Of a stretch of DNA of 64,000 nucleotides, positions 32,975-43,092 are shown in pieces. The stretch is from Diabrotica undecimpunctata. Taxonomy: Eukaryota; Arthropoda; Insecta; Coleoptera; Chrysomelidae. Made by a program: the position numbers and the translations under genes. Below the pieces are notes generated by a model. The model was not told the origin of the DNA. It made no database searches and was given only the letters and a program-made list of their open reading frames with translations. Numbering within the stretch: position 1 is the first letter of the stretch; each line of letters begins with the position of its first letter. The stretch is taken from contig NC_092805.1 in the NCBI RefSeq assembly GCF_040954645.1, forward strand, positions 15,526,741 to 15,590,740. Direction: 5' to 3'.

Positions 32975-33599
32975 GTATTTAGGAATTCATAAATATATTT
33001 TGGTTATTTTGGGTATTTTTTTTGTAAATATTAACTTGTATATATTTTTCTATATTTTTTTTTCAATTCATCTATTCGTTGTACATTATGTATTCGTTTG
33101 TATGTATGTACTGTAAATAAAACTATTATTACTGTACATTTTTAACGATACCCGATTAGGAAGAGCAAAAACTTTTAAACACGCCAGTTTTTTGCTGAAA
33201 GTCCTAAGCCTGTAAAAAGTGTGAAGGAAAGTACCTTTCTGAATTTAGATCCATATACTACAATTATTCACGTAGAACAAAAAAACTACTTTCTTCATGT
33301 TAAAAATTATCAAGTATATTCACTTGAACAACCTGAAAATACCATATGAAATAATGTAATAATTTTTTATAATCGTGTATTACACAGCTACCAATGAAAT
33401 ATATTAAATAACAAACTTTCTGAAGTGCGACCCTGTGTACTTCGGTAGTTTATTGAGAGACTCTTGTATACACAATAGGATAAACTCAGGTAACCATTAA
33501 GCACTCAACCATTTTTCGTGAAACAAACTATACCTCTGATCACTACCACCTAAATTTTGTGAGTTGCTAGCTGTAAATCGTTCTCTCTGATCCACCTAC

Positions 33600-34290
33600 T
33601 AATACGACGCAAGGTTGTTAGCCGCATGTCCGTTTTTTGACTCGGCTTCGCAACCAGTGCGAGATTATCGGCATAGGCTACAAGACTGCATCTGTAGCTT
33701 CAGCACCCCGTCACTGCGACATCCAGATGCTGGTATATTTTTCTCTTATGGACCTGTCAGTATAGTATCTTTCAACCACGTTGATCAGGTACCCACTAAC
33801 GTCCAATTCTCTCAGCCTGGACATGATTTTTCCCAATGACATCATATTAAAGGTATTCTTGATGCCAATGAGGATAAGATCCGCCCATCTCTTTGTATCC
33901 TGCGTCACTAAAGAGGTCACTTCCTCAACTTTTCCCATCCGCTGCAAAACAACCTCGTTACGAATTCTATCTACCCAACTTAATCTTTAGGTATGTAGGT
34001 GGGATTTTCCGATAAGCCCAGATTTCAAAAGCTTTTAGTTTTTTGGGAAGTGTATTATGGTTAACCTTTTGGTCCTAAAGCCATATTGGCGGTCGCTCAG
34101 TGCATACTTTTCTCCCAGCTCTCGCTCAAGGTGACCTTTCACAAGCTGTTCGACAATTTATCTACCTAACTAAGAAGGCAAATTGGCCGAACGCGCATCT
34201 CTTCCTCTTCCCCTCCACCTTTCGAGATAAGGACAACCGTCTTTAAACCGAATTGTAAACTGCTGTTGTTCTAGCAGTTCGTTTATTAGC
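33600..34290 (-). pseudogene. R1-like LINE reverse transcriptase fragment, chimeric
   Basis: From 34260 downward, minus-strand frames give LERELGEKYALSDRQYGFRT, a finger motif of R1/Jockey-type RTs. Then an RTE-type piece (LKAFEIWAYRK, LSWVDRIRNEVVLQRMGK) lies at about 34045-33920, and R1-type sequence resumes with ADLILIGIKNTFN and LRELDVSGYLINVVERYYTD (33720-33880). So a fragment of one LINE appears to sit inside another. Palm YADD motif and later regions are missing. Confidence 0.65.
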
Positions 34291-34439
34291 CCATTTTAAT
34301 CGTAACTAGCATATTCTCCTATAAATATTGCTTTAAATATGTTTTTCCTATTTTCTACCGTTATAAGTGCATACCTACCTTAATTTTTTTCGATACAGTA
34401 TTTGATTTTAGATTTAAAAAAAGCATTACATAGATTAAA

Positions 34440-34532
34440 ACAAACTGAGCTTATAACAGGGATAGATAGAGGAGTGAGGCAAAGGTGTATGCTGTCTGCG
34501 TTGTTATTTAGTACATATATATCTCGTATATA
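34440..34532 (+). pseudogene. RTE reverse transcriptase, left half of a split copy
   Basis: The frame reads TELITGIDRGVRQRCMLSAL and LLFSTY, the GVRQGC-LSP-LFN box of RTE RTs. It stops at the left TIR of the pogo-type element. The continuation lies at 37610-37790. Confidence 0.7.
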
Positions 34533-34814
34533 GGGGAAAGTTGGACAAAAAGTTTACCAGTCCAAATTCTGTATCTTGTGCTATGTAAGAGTAGTAAACG
34601 TTTGCTACAGATCGAAATATTTTCAAACGACTTAACTTTGATATACAAATGTCAATTTTTATAAATTTTATTTTTATAAATATTATAAATTTTATAATTC
34701 TTAAATTTTGTATTTATTTTTTATGTTTATGAAAATACTGCACAATACCCGGTTTGGTCCAACTGGTACGACAAAACTGGGTAGTAACGTAATTATATAT
34801 ATTTAGGGATTCTA

Positions 34815-35132
34815 CAGTATTCACTGCCTTCCCTCGCTCAACCGTTTCCATCTCTCTCTGTTGGTCCATTCTCCATCGTTTAGGCCTCTCTTACTCATGG
34901 CGTCGTCTACTCTTTTCCTCCTTCGTATGAGGCTCCATTCGGTTATTCTCTTTATCCATCTGCTGTCGCTAGTTTTTCTTACATGTCCATACCACTTTAG
35001 TCTTTTTTGTTCTATATATGTTAGTATATCTGTTTCTATTGATGTTCTTTGCTTTATTTCGTCATTACTTCTCCTATCCATTCTTGTTACTCTGCAGCAT
35101 CTTCGCAGGCATTCCATCTCTGTTGCTACTAT
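34815..35132 (-). mobile_element. RTE 3' fragment inside the pogo-type element
   Basis: The 98-codon frame ends with QKRLKWYGHVRKTSDSRW and GEWTNRERWKRLSEG, the same subfamily as 14487-14830. Only the C-terminal about 100 residues are present. It is inserted within or next to the transposase remnant that follows. Confidence 0.75.
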
Positions 35133-35134
35133 CT

Positions 35135-35645
35135 TACTGCTGTTTTTGTAGGAAAAATCAGCATTGCAGGCTTATAGAAACCACTTGCGCTCATACATAT
35201 TTCGGCAGTTACCAAGGCCCCCTTTAGGTGGCAACCAGAGCTCCAATTTGTTGTTTTCTTCTCATAGAAATAACTTTAGACTGCTTGTTGGGGACAGTTG
35301 TAATTTCCGTTTCATCAAAATTTGATATTCGCTCAGGAGGAAACTTGTGTTGGTTATAAACTTGTGTTTACAGAGTAAAAAACTTTCCTACTGCTGCTCG
35401 GTTAAATCCTACAACTCGTCTAATTGAAGTAGCATATTTAGTCCTTAATCAAAGATTTGGATGCCATGACAAAAACGAATAAAGTCAACCTTTACCAGCC
35501 ATTTCCTTTTCTGTATTTGTAATTGATGTTATTCTGTACGGCTAGTTCGTAAGCAAGAATTCTTAGTTCAGATAAAGTATATTCGAATAGTCTGCTTTCC
35601 ATTTGTAAGATACGCGAAGTTAGCTCGTTCTCGTTGTTAGCGCTA
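35135..35645 (-). pseudogene. Tigger/pogo DDE_1 transposase fragment
   Basis: From 35645 downward the strand reads NNENELTSRILQMESRLFEY and TLSELRILAYELAVQNNI, the region preceding the DDE domain in Tigger and jerky-like proteins. Next come FNRAAVGKFFT-like residues, then NFDETEITTVPN with the first catalytic Asp, and GALVTAEICMSASGFYKPAM leading to FP. Frames are broken at about 35490, 35330 and 35225. The later Asp residues are lost, and the N-terminal HTH would lie beyond the RTE insertion at 36182. It is inactive. Confidence 0.75.
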
Positions 35646-36182
35646 CAACCCTGGGTGGGTCTTGGCTGACTGTACAACTTTTTTCCAATTTGTTCGGTCT
35701 TCCATCAACCTAGGGTCAAATGGAATGTTCATTTTCCGGAGATCTGCTTGAATGTTATCTTTCCATCGCATTCTGGGACGTCCGAGTGGTCTTTTGCCTG
35801 TGGGATCTCCTCCCATACGAGTTTTACAAGTCTCTCGTTATGCAGTCTGTGCACGGGGCCTGCCCATCTTTGTCGCTGTGATTTAAGTTCTTGGAAATAT
35901 CGGCGTCATTGTAGAGTGCTTCTAATTCGATATTGTTTCTGATCTTATACTAGTTTGTGATGATGTCATGGTGAGGTCTGAATATTTTTCTAAGTATTTT
36001 TCGTTCAAAGCGTCTGAGCTTTTCTTCGTTTGCTTTGGTCATGGTCCACGTCTCGCATCCGTATGTTATTACAGGTCTGACGATGGATTTATAGATTTTT
36101 ATCTTTGAACTTCTTGTCAAATTTTTTGATTTTATGAGCTTATCCAGTGCGAATAGACAGCGGCTTGCAGATTGGATTGGAT
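35646..36182 (-). mobile_element. RTE LINE fragment flanked by about 22-bp repeats
   Basis: The strand reads SASRCLFALDKLIKSKNLTR, IVRPVITYGCETWTMTKAN and FERKILRKIF, then with frameshifts RWAGPVHRLHNERLVKLVWE and a KTHPGL-like end, the last about 180 residues of an RTE protein. Direct copies of a TCGTTCTC...TAGCGCT word flank it (about 35625-35644, 36183-36202 and 36210-36230), the last two forming a small tandem. These look like the target duplication plus a local duplication. Confidence 0.7.
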
Positions 36183-36912
36183 TCGTTCTCTTGGTTAGCG
36201 CTTGGGGAGCTCGTTCTCTTGGGTAGCGCTAAACACATGCTTGTACCGACATACCTAAAATTATTTTTATTTAAAATAAAAAAACCGAAATAATTTAAAG
36301 GTAATTCCTACCTTTCTTACTAGCTTCTTCAACAGAGTTACCATTTCTTACTTTTTTACACGATCTTCTAAAGAGTATTGCGGACCATTAAAACTTTGAG
36401 AAGCTTTTTGTATCTCATCCTATGTTGTAGCACTTTAACTATTGCATTTTGCATGCTTTCTTGATCTCATGACTGAAGAATAGTTTTTCGTTTATAGTGC
36501 GTTTATGTTGTAGTTAACTAAAAGCAAAAGAACCGCTGCAGAAACTGTAAGTAACAATAGATCGGATAAAATCGTGTACCCGGTTTTGTCGAACTCATAA
36601 ACAAGATATTAAATATTATTTAAATTTTTAGGTTATGAAATAATATATTTAAAATTGTTGACCAAATTAAAGGTAATATATTAGGTTACATGTATTAAAT
36701 ATTGAAATGGTCATTACTTATTCAGTAGACGAAAAAAAAAACTATAAACTTCCTTAAAAATTGAGTTTTCTATACCAAAAAACAGGCGAGGTCTTACTGC
36801 TTCGGCACAGGTTACTCAAATGATGTAAAAATGAGTACACGGGAGGTTGGCGGTTTAGGAATAATAATTTTAACATTCTCTGATAGATGTCAGCAGACAG
36901 TTAGAAGAATAA

Positions 36913-37557
36913 AGGTCGCGGCATATTATCGTGCACGTATAGTTTCCGGACCGTAGCGTTTCCACTCCAGCAATTGGGCTGCGCGTTCACATTTTCATAC
37001 ATAGAACGTTTCAGTTTGGTTCGGTGAAGATATGATTTCGCTTTTCTCGACAAAAATTATGTGCAACTGCTCTTCTACTTAACGATGAAGAATGAAAAAC
37101 TGTGTTAAAAAGAAGGTTTGAAGTACATCCAATGCTAAGAGAAAGGAAGAAGGAATGTGAATACTGGACTTTATACACAGAATTAATTGACGATGAAAAA
37201 TATTATGGATATTTTAGAATGAATAGGATTCAGTTTAAATATGTTTTAAATTTAATTTCACCTTCAGTTAAAAATACTCTGTATCAAAATCAAACAAATG
37301 CCTAAATAAACAACGGGGGGAAAACGACGGACATCTAATTCACATTATCCTTACCAACCGGTTACGACTCGTTACGTAGCAGTCGGCATCAGTAAAATAT
37401 TGTTTTTAAATATACTGAACGAAAACGTTAAGTGTCTGAAACGATACGTTCCGGACAGTGTGAGTTGTTCATATTTAAAACCATTTAAATTATATTTTTC
37501 GGAAACTAAACGCTATGTACTGGAAACGCAACGTGCATGATAATATGCCACGACCTT
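36913..37557 (+). mobile_element. PIF/Harbinger element, internally deleted (645 bp)
   Basis: The left end, GGTCGCGGCATATTATCGTG onward, has an inverted partner at 37532-37556 (two mismatches in about 26). TAA occurs just outside each end, the three-base duplication expected for PIF/Harbinger. It carries the N-terminal part of a HARBI1-like nuclease. It inserted within the pogo-type element. Confidence 0.8.
37102..37305 (+). pseudogene. HARBI1-like (Harbinger) transposase N-terminal fragment
   Basis: An open frame of 67 codons reads LKRRFEVHPMLRERKKECEY, WTLYTELIDDEKYYGYFRMN and QFKYVLNLISP, the N-terminal region of PIF/Harbinger nucleases. Thereafter it decays. The DDE_4 catalytic core is absent because of internal deletion. 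Confidence 0.78.
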
Positions 37558-37607
37558 TAAGAGGTACCCGGTTTTATCAACCTACCTGCTTTTGTCCAAC
37601 TCTCCCC

Positions 37608-37790
37608 TACTCTAAACATATCTTTGTACAAGCGTTGGAAGAATAAATGGTAAGTGTATTAGTCAACGGATTGCATAAAAATAATATTAAATATACTGAA
37701 TAGGCAAAAAATTTAGACGGTATCCAAATAATAATGTCACGCATTTCCAGATATCAGTAAATAGTGTGGACCACAGACCACTAATAACGA
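37608..37790 (+). pseudogene. RTE reverse transcriptase, right half of the split copy
   Basis: Reading YSKHIFVQALEE, NGLHKNNIKYT (where RYADDT is expected) and NLDGIQIIMSRIS, it continues the palm that stops at 34532. The catalytic box is degraded. It ends without tail near 37790. Confidence 0.7.
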
Positions 37791-38915
37791 TTTGTGGTAT
37801 GGACTGAATCTTCAAATATAGATACATATTTAAATAATTCGTTACGACTACACTTTATTAATCTCTGATTTTATTCATACTTTTACAAGTGAAAACTTAC
37901 GTCTCCAACTCTTATGTCTGCCATAAAAAACATGACAAATAACGCCTACTGCAATATATAGTTTTGTGCAACTACCAATCAAAAACAAATAGTTATTATG
38001 AATCAATGATTAAAAAGAAGTAGAACAAATTTAAACCATAATTTTGTATTATTAAAAAAAGAATACAAAAACAATATTAATTCACTACGGTTTTACATGA
38101 TCATTAAACTAAAACAAATAGTGCAAACCATTAACTGGGTCCAAAAAGAAAAATTTGATCACTGATTTGAATCCTTCGAGCTGAAATAATATTCTGGCCC
38201 ATTTTACGATTGAAGTTATGCTATTTACATTACATTATATTCGTTCCACCAACAACTCCTACCGAACTTTTCCAGTATTTCTCAATTCCAGAGCGCAGTT
38301 TTCAGACTCACGTGTATTTTTCAATATTCTACATACCTTTAGATATTAAACAGTCTATCTTATTTTCTCCTCCCCGAGAAATTTCATTATTCTGTATGAT
38401 GATATATTTCCATAGCTCTATTTCTTTCATTTCTACTTTCTTTTCGACTTTCCACCATTGGAATTTTAGAATTCACTTCAAATTTTATACAAAGAATATA
38501 TAAAAAAGTTTATATTAAAAAGGTATTATTTGATTTTCAGTGCAATGTTCTGAATTTTTTAAATTTTATTGAAATATAAGATATTGTAGGAAACAGATCT
38601 AAATGCAAGGTTCATATTATAAATTTTAGGATACAAGGTGAATAGACCTTGTACCCTAAAGGATACTAGTTTTTAGCAAAAGAAATCAGAAGTTTCTAGT
38701 CTAGAATATTTACAGATTTTTAGAAAAAAAAAATGTTTATTACAAATAACCAGCTTTGCAAATAAATGTATAAAATAATAACAAACCGTATTTAGTACAA
38801 TAAAAATCATAAGGAATTTATTCATGAGAATAAAACTTTAGGATTTTTAGTCATATACAGAAAATGTTCAAACGAAAAAACAATCAAAAGCAGTCTCATC
38901 AGTCATGCTCCGACG
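37791..38915. other. AT-rich spacer
   Basis: A 97-codon open frame at 38210-38503 has no recognisable motif and is Phe/Ser/Ile-rich as expected from AT-rich DNA. Nothing else is supported. Confidence 0.4.
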
Positions 38916-38919
38916 AAAA

Positions 38920-39738
38920 AACAGTAGTTTTATGTATTTTGGCAATTTTATTTTCCAAACCATCAAGGATTTCTTCTGGTGAGGTTGAATCTGTCTTCAA
39001 ATGATCTTTGTAAGAATTTAGTTCAGGAAGGTTTCTCCAATTTTCTTCATTATGTTTGGAAAGGACTCTATTAATAGTACCTTTATTCCTCTTTAATTAT
39101 TTTCCCAGTGGTAATTTCTTGGGGGCCATTGAAGAAAGATAAAACCTTTTCTTACAAACGCTTTTAGCGTTTCCAACGTTATTTCGATAATTCACGTTGA
39201 ACTTAAACCTGTTGTTGCCCTTTTTGTAAAAATATAACGGCTTTGCCTTATTGCCTTATTAACTTAAAAGTGCCATAAACTAGGGAGCTTAATAACTCGT
39301 TTCGTTTGTGTCCGCCAATCAAACACAGCCCAATCCATACCGATTGTTCGTACAGTGGAATTCCTTCTGATTAAATCGTCGTAGCAACTAATTTCCACGA
39401 TAACAGGCATTTTTTAATGTCTTTTCCTATAAGGCCAAAAATACGATCAGGTGGAATAAAGGAATGACCGACAATCAGAAAAATTAATTCAATATGTTTA
39501 ATATGATCATATTAGAATTTTTGTTTTGTCTGCCGCAACCATCAGCAAACAAACGTACTTTTCTACGTTGACATCAAAATCAAAATTCTTTGGAGCATGT
39601 TGCGAGTTTCGAGAGTCAATTTCTCTCCACATGTAAGAAAATACATTTGTTGGTCTTAGTTTATCGGTAGAAGTTCCAGCAACAACTGTAAAAGTATTAT
39701 AGTTTAAATCATGAATGTGTTGCTTATGTGAGTCCATT
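38920..39738 (-). pseudogene. Uncharacterised repeat-associated protein, DUF7869-like remnant
   Basis: Minus-strand frames, joined across shifts, give VVAGTSTDKLRPTNVFSYMW, then RLFADGCGRQNKNSN (a conserved DGCGGQNKN-type box), then a GHSFIPPDRIFGLI-type motif, SCYDDLIRRNSTVR and WAVFDWRTQTKR, ending with LSKHNEENWRNLPELNSYKD-like sequence. I recall this pattern from uncharacterised multi-copy invertebrate proteins assigned to DUF7869. The Asp in FADG and the EKD-like residues suggest a nuclease-like fold, which is inference. At least three frameshifts break it. Confidence 0.6.
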
Positions 39739-41030
39739 TCAAATAGGTAAAAGAAATAAAATAAGACTTACTCACAATCAGTTTAATTTTACTACCAAAT
39801 TTACGACCGGTTTCGCTTTCTACACTTGGCAAAGCATCCTCAGGTCAAACGGTACAAAGTAAATTAAACGCTGAAATTATAAAAGCTCATATTAGGGTGC
39901 TGTCTTATAAAGATAAAGAGCCAATATTACATGTCCTTATCTATCAATATGCATAAAATTGATTAAGCAGACAACGTAAAAACCCACAAATTGGTAAGAG
40001 ATAATCTATTGAATTGTAATAAATTAGTAACAAACAAAATACTACTTACATTCCGGTACAAGAATTATTAGTTAATGATTCGTGATACATAGTTCAAACT
40101 ATCCTGTATTGCTGATGATGGGTGATCTTCGTTTAATATTGTAACTGTCTGACAATTAGCAAGGCAGCTTCTTGAGGGGAGAGATGTTAACAAATGAAAT
40201 AGGGATAAGGTATATTGGTATACCAATACCAATACCAACTATGCAACGACCGCCAACAACAAACAAATAGCAATTAGTCCACGGTGCATGGACAAACTTC
40301 GGTTAGTTCGTCTAACGTCAATGGCCATACAGCACATAGAAAGTCCAAGGTATTTTTTCATACAACAAAATGCATTAAGAACGTCTTTCGTAGCATAAAA
40401 AGCTCTATACATATAGTTTACGATCCCATCTTTGGTTGCAAATTTGAAAAAATGGACAAAATGCATATACAAAGTCTGCTCCTGACTTAGCAACAAAAAT
40501 ACTATCATCAACTTTTGAGATAAAGATTTTATTTCAATCTGGCCACTCTAAAGCACACATATTTATTTTATATTTCAAAACCGTTAATTTATTCAACATT
40601 TTTTATTATACAAAAGATAATATTTTAGTAAAATACATTTCAAAATTATTTATCAAACATTTTCAAGAAGAACAATGTCGAAGGATGACTGATTTATTTT
40701 TTCTCAGCGTGAGACATCATTTAATTATATCTCAACAACAGTAAAATGACGATAATGAAATGTCAAGTTAACATTCATGGAGTTTCCAACTCCGTGGGTG
40801 GTAAAGCCAATCATAATCTTCAAATTGACTTGAGTCTGGTAACAGTCGACACTAGAAAAAAATTCTATTCTCTGTATTGGTAAGATCGTTCCACCAAGAG
40901 CCAGATTACTATTATCCTCTTGAGAAGATTAACGCATTACTTTTATTATTAATTGTAATTTTTGAAGTTCTAATTAGTAAAATATAGTATCTAGATATCT
41001 AATAAATTCATTTGTCACTATTAAATAAGC
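39739..41030. other. Spacer with a Penelope-like terminal motif
   Basis: Near 39804-39845 the sequence ACCGGTTTCGCTTTCTACAC with GCATCCTCAGGTC resembles words I associate with Penelope-like element ends in insects. There is no protein support, so this is a weak guess. Frames at 40239-40511 are opposing shadows with no motif. Confidence 0.35.
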
Positions 41031-42071
41031 AGTTGAAATTAATATAATAATTTTTTTCTAAGAAAGTTATTGTGTTTGCTAGGAAAGGAAAAAAATTTTG
41101 AAAATACCGAGTTTTGCAAGTGATTATGTGAAAATAAAGGCAAACGACCATGTCTACCTCTTTGTGGACGTCCGATCCAGGTATCTTCAAAATAATCAAT
41201 TACTGACTGGGCTTCTGCTGGCAATACATATTGCTCGCAAATCGTCTCAAATGCCTCCACTACGTGGAGGATTCTTCTAAAGAGACATTGAGTGAAATGG
41301 AAAAAGCACTCACAATGTTTAGAGTCTCGATATTCTTGTCTTATAGCACTTATCATACCGCTTTTAAAATCTGTTTATATGGTTGCAAGCGAAGCTCCAG
41401 GCAAAAGTTCTTTTTATTTTGAAAGTAGCCGAACAAGTTTCTTCTGTCTTGTTAGGTAGTAGTGCGTATACTAAAGGAATCGCAGTATTCTTCTTTAACT
41501 CGTGGATTGTATACAATTGATAAAAAAAGTGAGGTACAGTTTTGAAAGTTCCGCCGGTAGACCAGCGTTGTGACCTTGCCATAAGAAGCAGATTTTGTCT
41601 TGTTAAAAAAATTAACAACCGATCATCGTATGGGCCTGAATTAAATAGTAAAAATTGTTCTCCATTTTGTGTTAGTTTATACTCTTCTGGAAAACAATGT
41701 CTCTTTTGTGAAGAGGTAAAGCCGCAGCGGCTTGCTTAATGCTGCTCACTTTTGAAAGCGTGGCAGCTGTAGCTTGACTAAGCTGAACAGATGCAGTGAA
41801 TATTATATGATGTGGCCCATCTTGGGTTTGTGTAGCGTTTTCACGTATTCCATTCCGTTTTTTCCACTTGTCTTGCATCCGCTATATGGTTGTGTGTCCC
41901 ACTTCTTTTTACTACTGCATCTTCTAAGGTTATATTACGAGCTTTACACTTGAATGCCTTGTAGTAATCACACTTCCAATAAATGTTTTGCTTTTATTTA
42001 TCTTTTTGTTAAAGATAATCGTCGAATAATTTACCCTTACCCTTTTCACTAGGTACATACTCCAATGCCAT
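41030..42071 (-). pseudogene. FLYWCH-type Mutator-like (MULE) transposase
   Basis: The start is ATG at 42071-42069. A FLYWCH zinc finger follows (KGKLFDDYL, a stop, YWKCDYYKAFKCKAR, SGTHNHIADA). Next come a linker at 41680-41880, LIFLTRQNLLLMARSQRW, and the MULE domain TGGTFKTVPHFFYQLYTIH, where the catalytic Asp of DGTF is Gly (codon 41553-41555). Then IPLVYALLPNKTEETC, a frameshift, TDFKSGMISAIRQ with the second Asp, and CFFHFTQCLFRRI. The frame continues to YFEDTWIGRPQR near 41200 and decays by 41040. Several stops occur. It is a dead copy of the Phantom/MULE kind. Confidence 0.8.
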
Positions 42072-42409
42072 TTTGCGTCGTGACCCTAGCTCAGAGTTGT
42101 GACAATAGCGCAATAGAAAACTTTCGTGTTCAAGTATTTATATGAAATTTAGTTGTTTTGGTTAGTATTAAGACTAATGGCAGAGATTGTAACCTCTGTT
42201 AATGGGGTGTACTTATAAATAATTTAAGAGTGGAGTTTCTCAACTTCAGGTAATCAGGTAAAACAGACTTTATTTTAAGATATCATTATCAAAAAGAACA
42301 GGAAACAAATAATAGGATATTAAACAAGTTTGTTAGCAGTTTAATCACTTTGTTATAGACAATCCCTCATCGCCCTCAATCCTTGTGGGGAATAGCACAT
42401 AATTTATCG

Positions 42410-42566
42410 TATTAGTATATAGGAATTACATATAAAGATCAAATATATATTATAATAATAAATTAATTAACGAGATAGCTAGGTCGAACAAAATTTAAGC
42501 AGTAATAATTATTTAAATAGCACGTAAGTTAAGTTAAGTATTAGTATATAGGAAATACATGTAAAG
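42410..42566. repeat. Direct repeat, 129-bp period
   Basis: GTATTAGTATATAGGAA at 42409-42425 recurs at 42538-42554, followed in each by TACAT and TAAAG, and each is preceded by an AATAGCAC word. The unit is about 50 bp at a spacing of 129 bp. Confidence 0.75.
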
Positions 42567-42589
42567 CAATAACTTTTTAAATATATTTT

Positions 42590-42765
42590 TCGGTCAATTC
42601 TCGTTTCGGGCAATTGTTTTTCTGCCAATTGTTTATTCGGGCAATTGTCCATTCGGTCCATTCGTGTTTCGGGTAATTGTACATTCGGGAAATTGTCCAT
42701 TCGGGGAATTGCTTTCGGGGATTTTCTTTTGGGAAACTGTTTTCGGACAATTGTCCTAGATCCAA
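42590..42765. repeat. Degenerate tandem array of an ATTCGGGCAATTGT motif
   Basis: About nine imperfect copies of TTCGGGCAATTGT-like units of 15-18 bp follow one another, with variants such as TTCGGGTAATTGT and TTCGGGGAATTGC. Many contain the palindrome CAATTG. Such arrays occur within or at the ends of some insect repeats; the family is unknown. Confidence 0.8.
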
Positions 42766-43063
42766 GATTTCTAATACCTATTTCTTAGCAAAGACCTGAC
42801 TTTGCAGCTGAATATATATGTATTTAAAAACATTATGTAATTATAATCCAAACCTCTGTTTTACCTCGATTTGTTAATACCTACTGCCCGTGATTTAGTC
42901 TAGTTTGTCTTAATAAAAATGTCTTGATCGGTCCCTAGACAAGAAACGAGTCCAAACATGTCCTAAAAATGTTTTTGTCCTTTCCTTATCCTTAATAATA
43001 AAAAAAAATACAAATATTTTGTGGCAACTAGACATGTTCTAATGCCATCCACTATCTACAACG

Positions 43064-43092
43064 TACACACACACACGCACACACACACGCAA
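43064..43092. repeat. (CA)n microsatellite
   Basis: A short CA run with two CG interruptions. Confidence 0.9.

Larger units (their letters stand above)
31215..33530 (+). mobile_element. DD82E-like IS630-Tc1-mariner element with TIRs (2,316 bp)
   Basis: The first about 45 bases, beginning TAGTTTATTTCACGAAAAAT, are the inverted partner of the last about 45 (ending ATTTTTCGTGAAACAAACTA), with about four mismatches. TA flanks both ends (31213-31214 and 33531-33532), the target duplication of the Tc1-mariner group. The transposase sits centrally on the plus strand. The boundaries make this the best local reference for the two other copies near 1 kb and 3 kb. Confidence 0.88.
34533..37607 (-). mobile_element. 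Tigger/pogo-type element, nested (3,075 bp)
   Basis: Ends GGGGAAAGTTGGACAAAA and its inverted partner TTTTGTCCAACTCTCCCC are flanked by TA (34531-34532 and 37608-37609). The element splits an RTE RT. It contains a Tigger-like transposase remnant on the minus strand, two RTE fragments and a Harbinger derivative. ACCCGGTTTTRTC-like words recur near both ends and in the interior. TA duplication and DDE_1 transposase both fit the pogo group. Confidence 0.75.

Noticed and set aside
38210..38503. 97-codon plus-strand frame
   Set aside because: Phe, Ser and Ile-rich as expected from AT-rich DNA; no motif or flanking exon signal.
40239..40511. 90-codon minus-strand frame with hydrophobic segments
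   Set aside because: An overlapping open frame on the other strand is equally plausible; neither shows a known motif.
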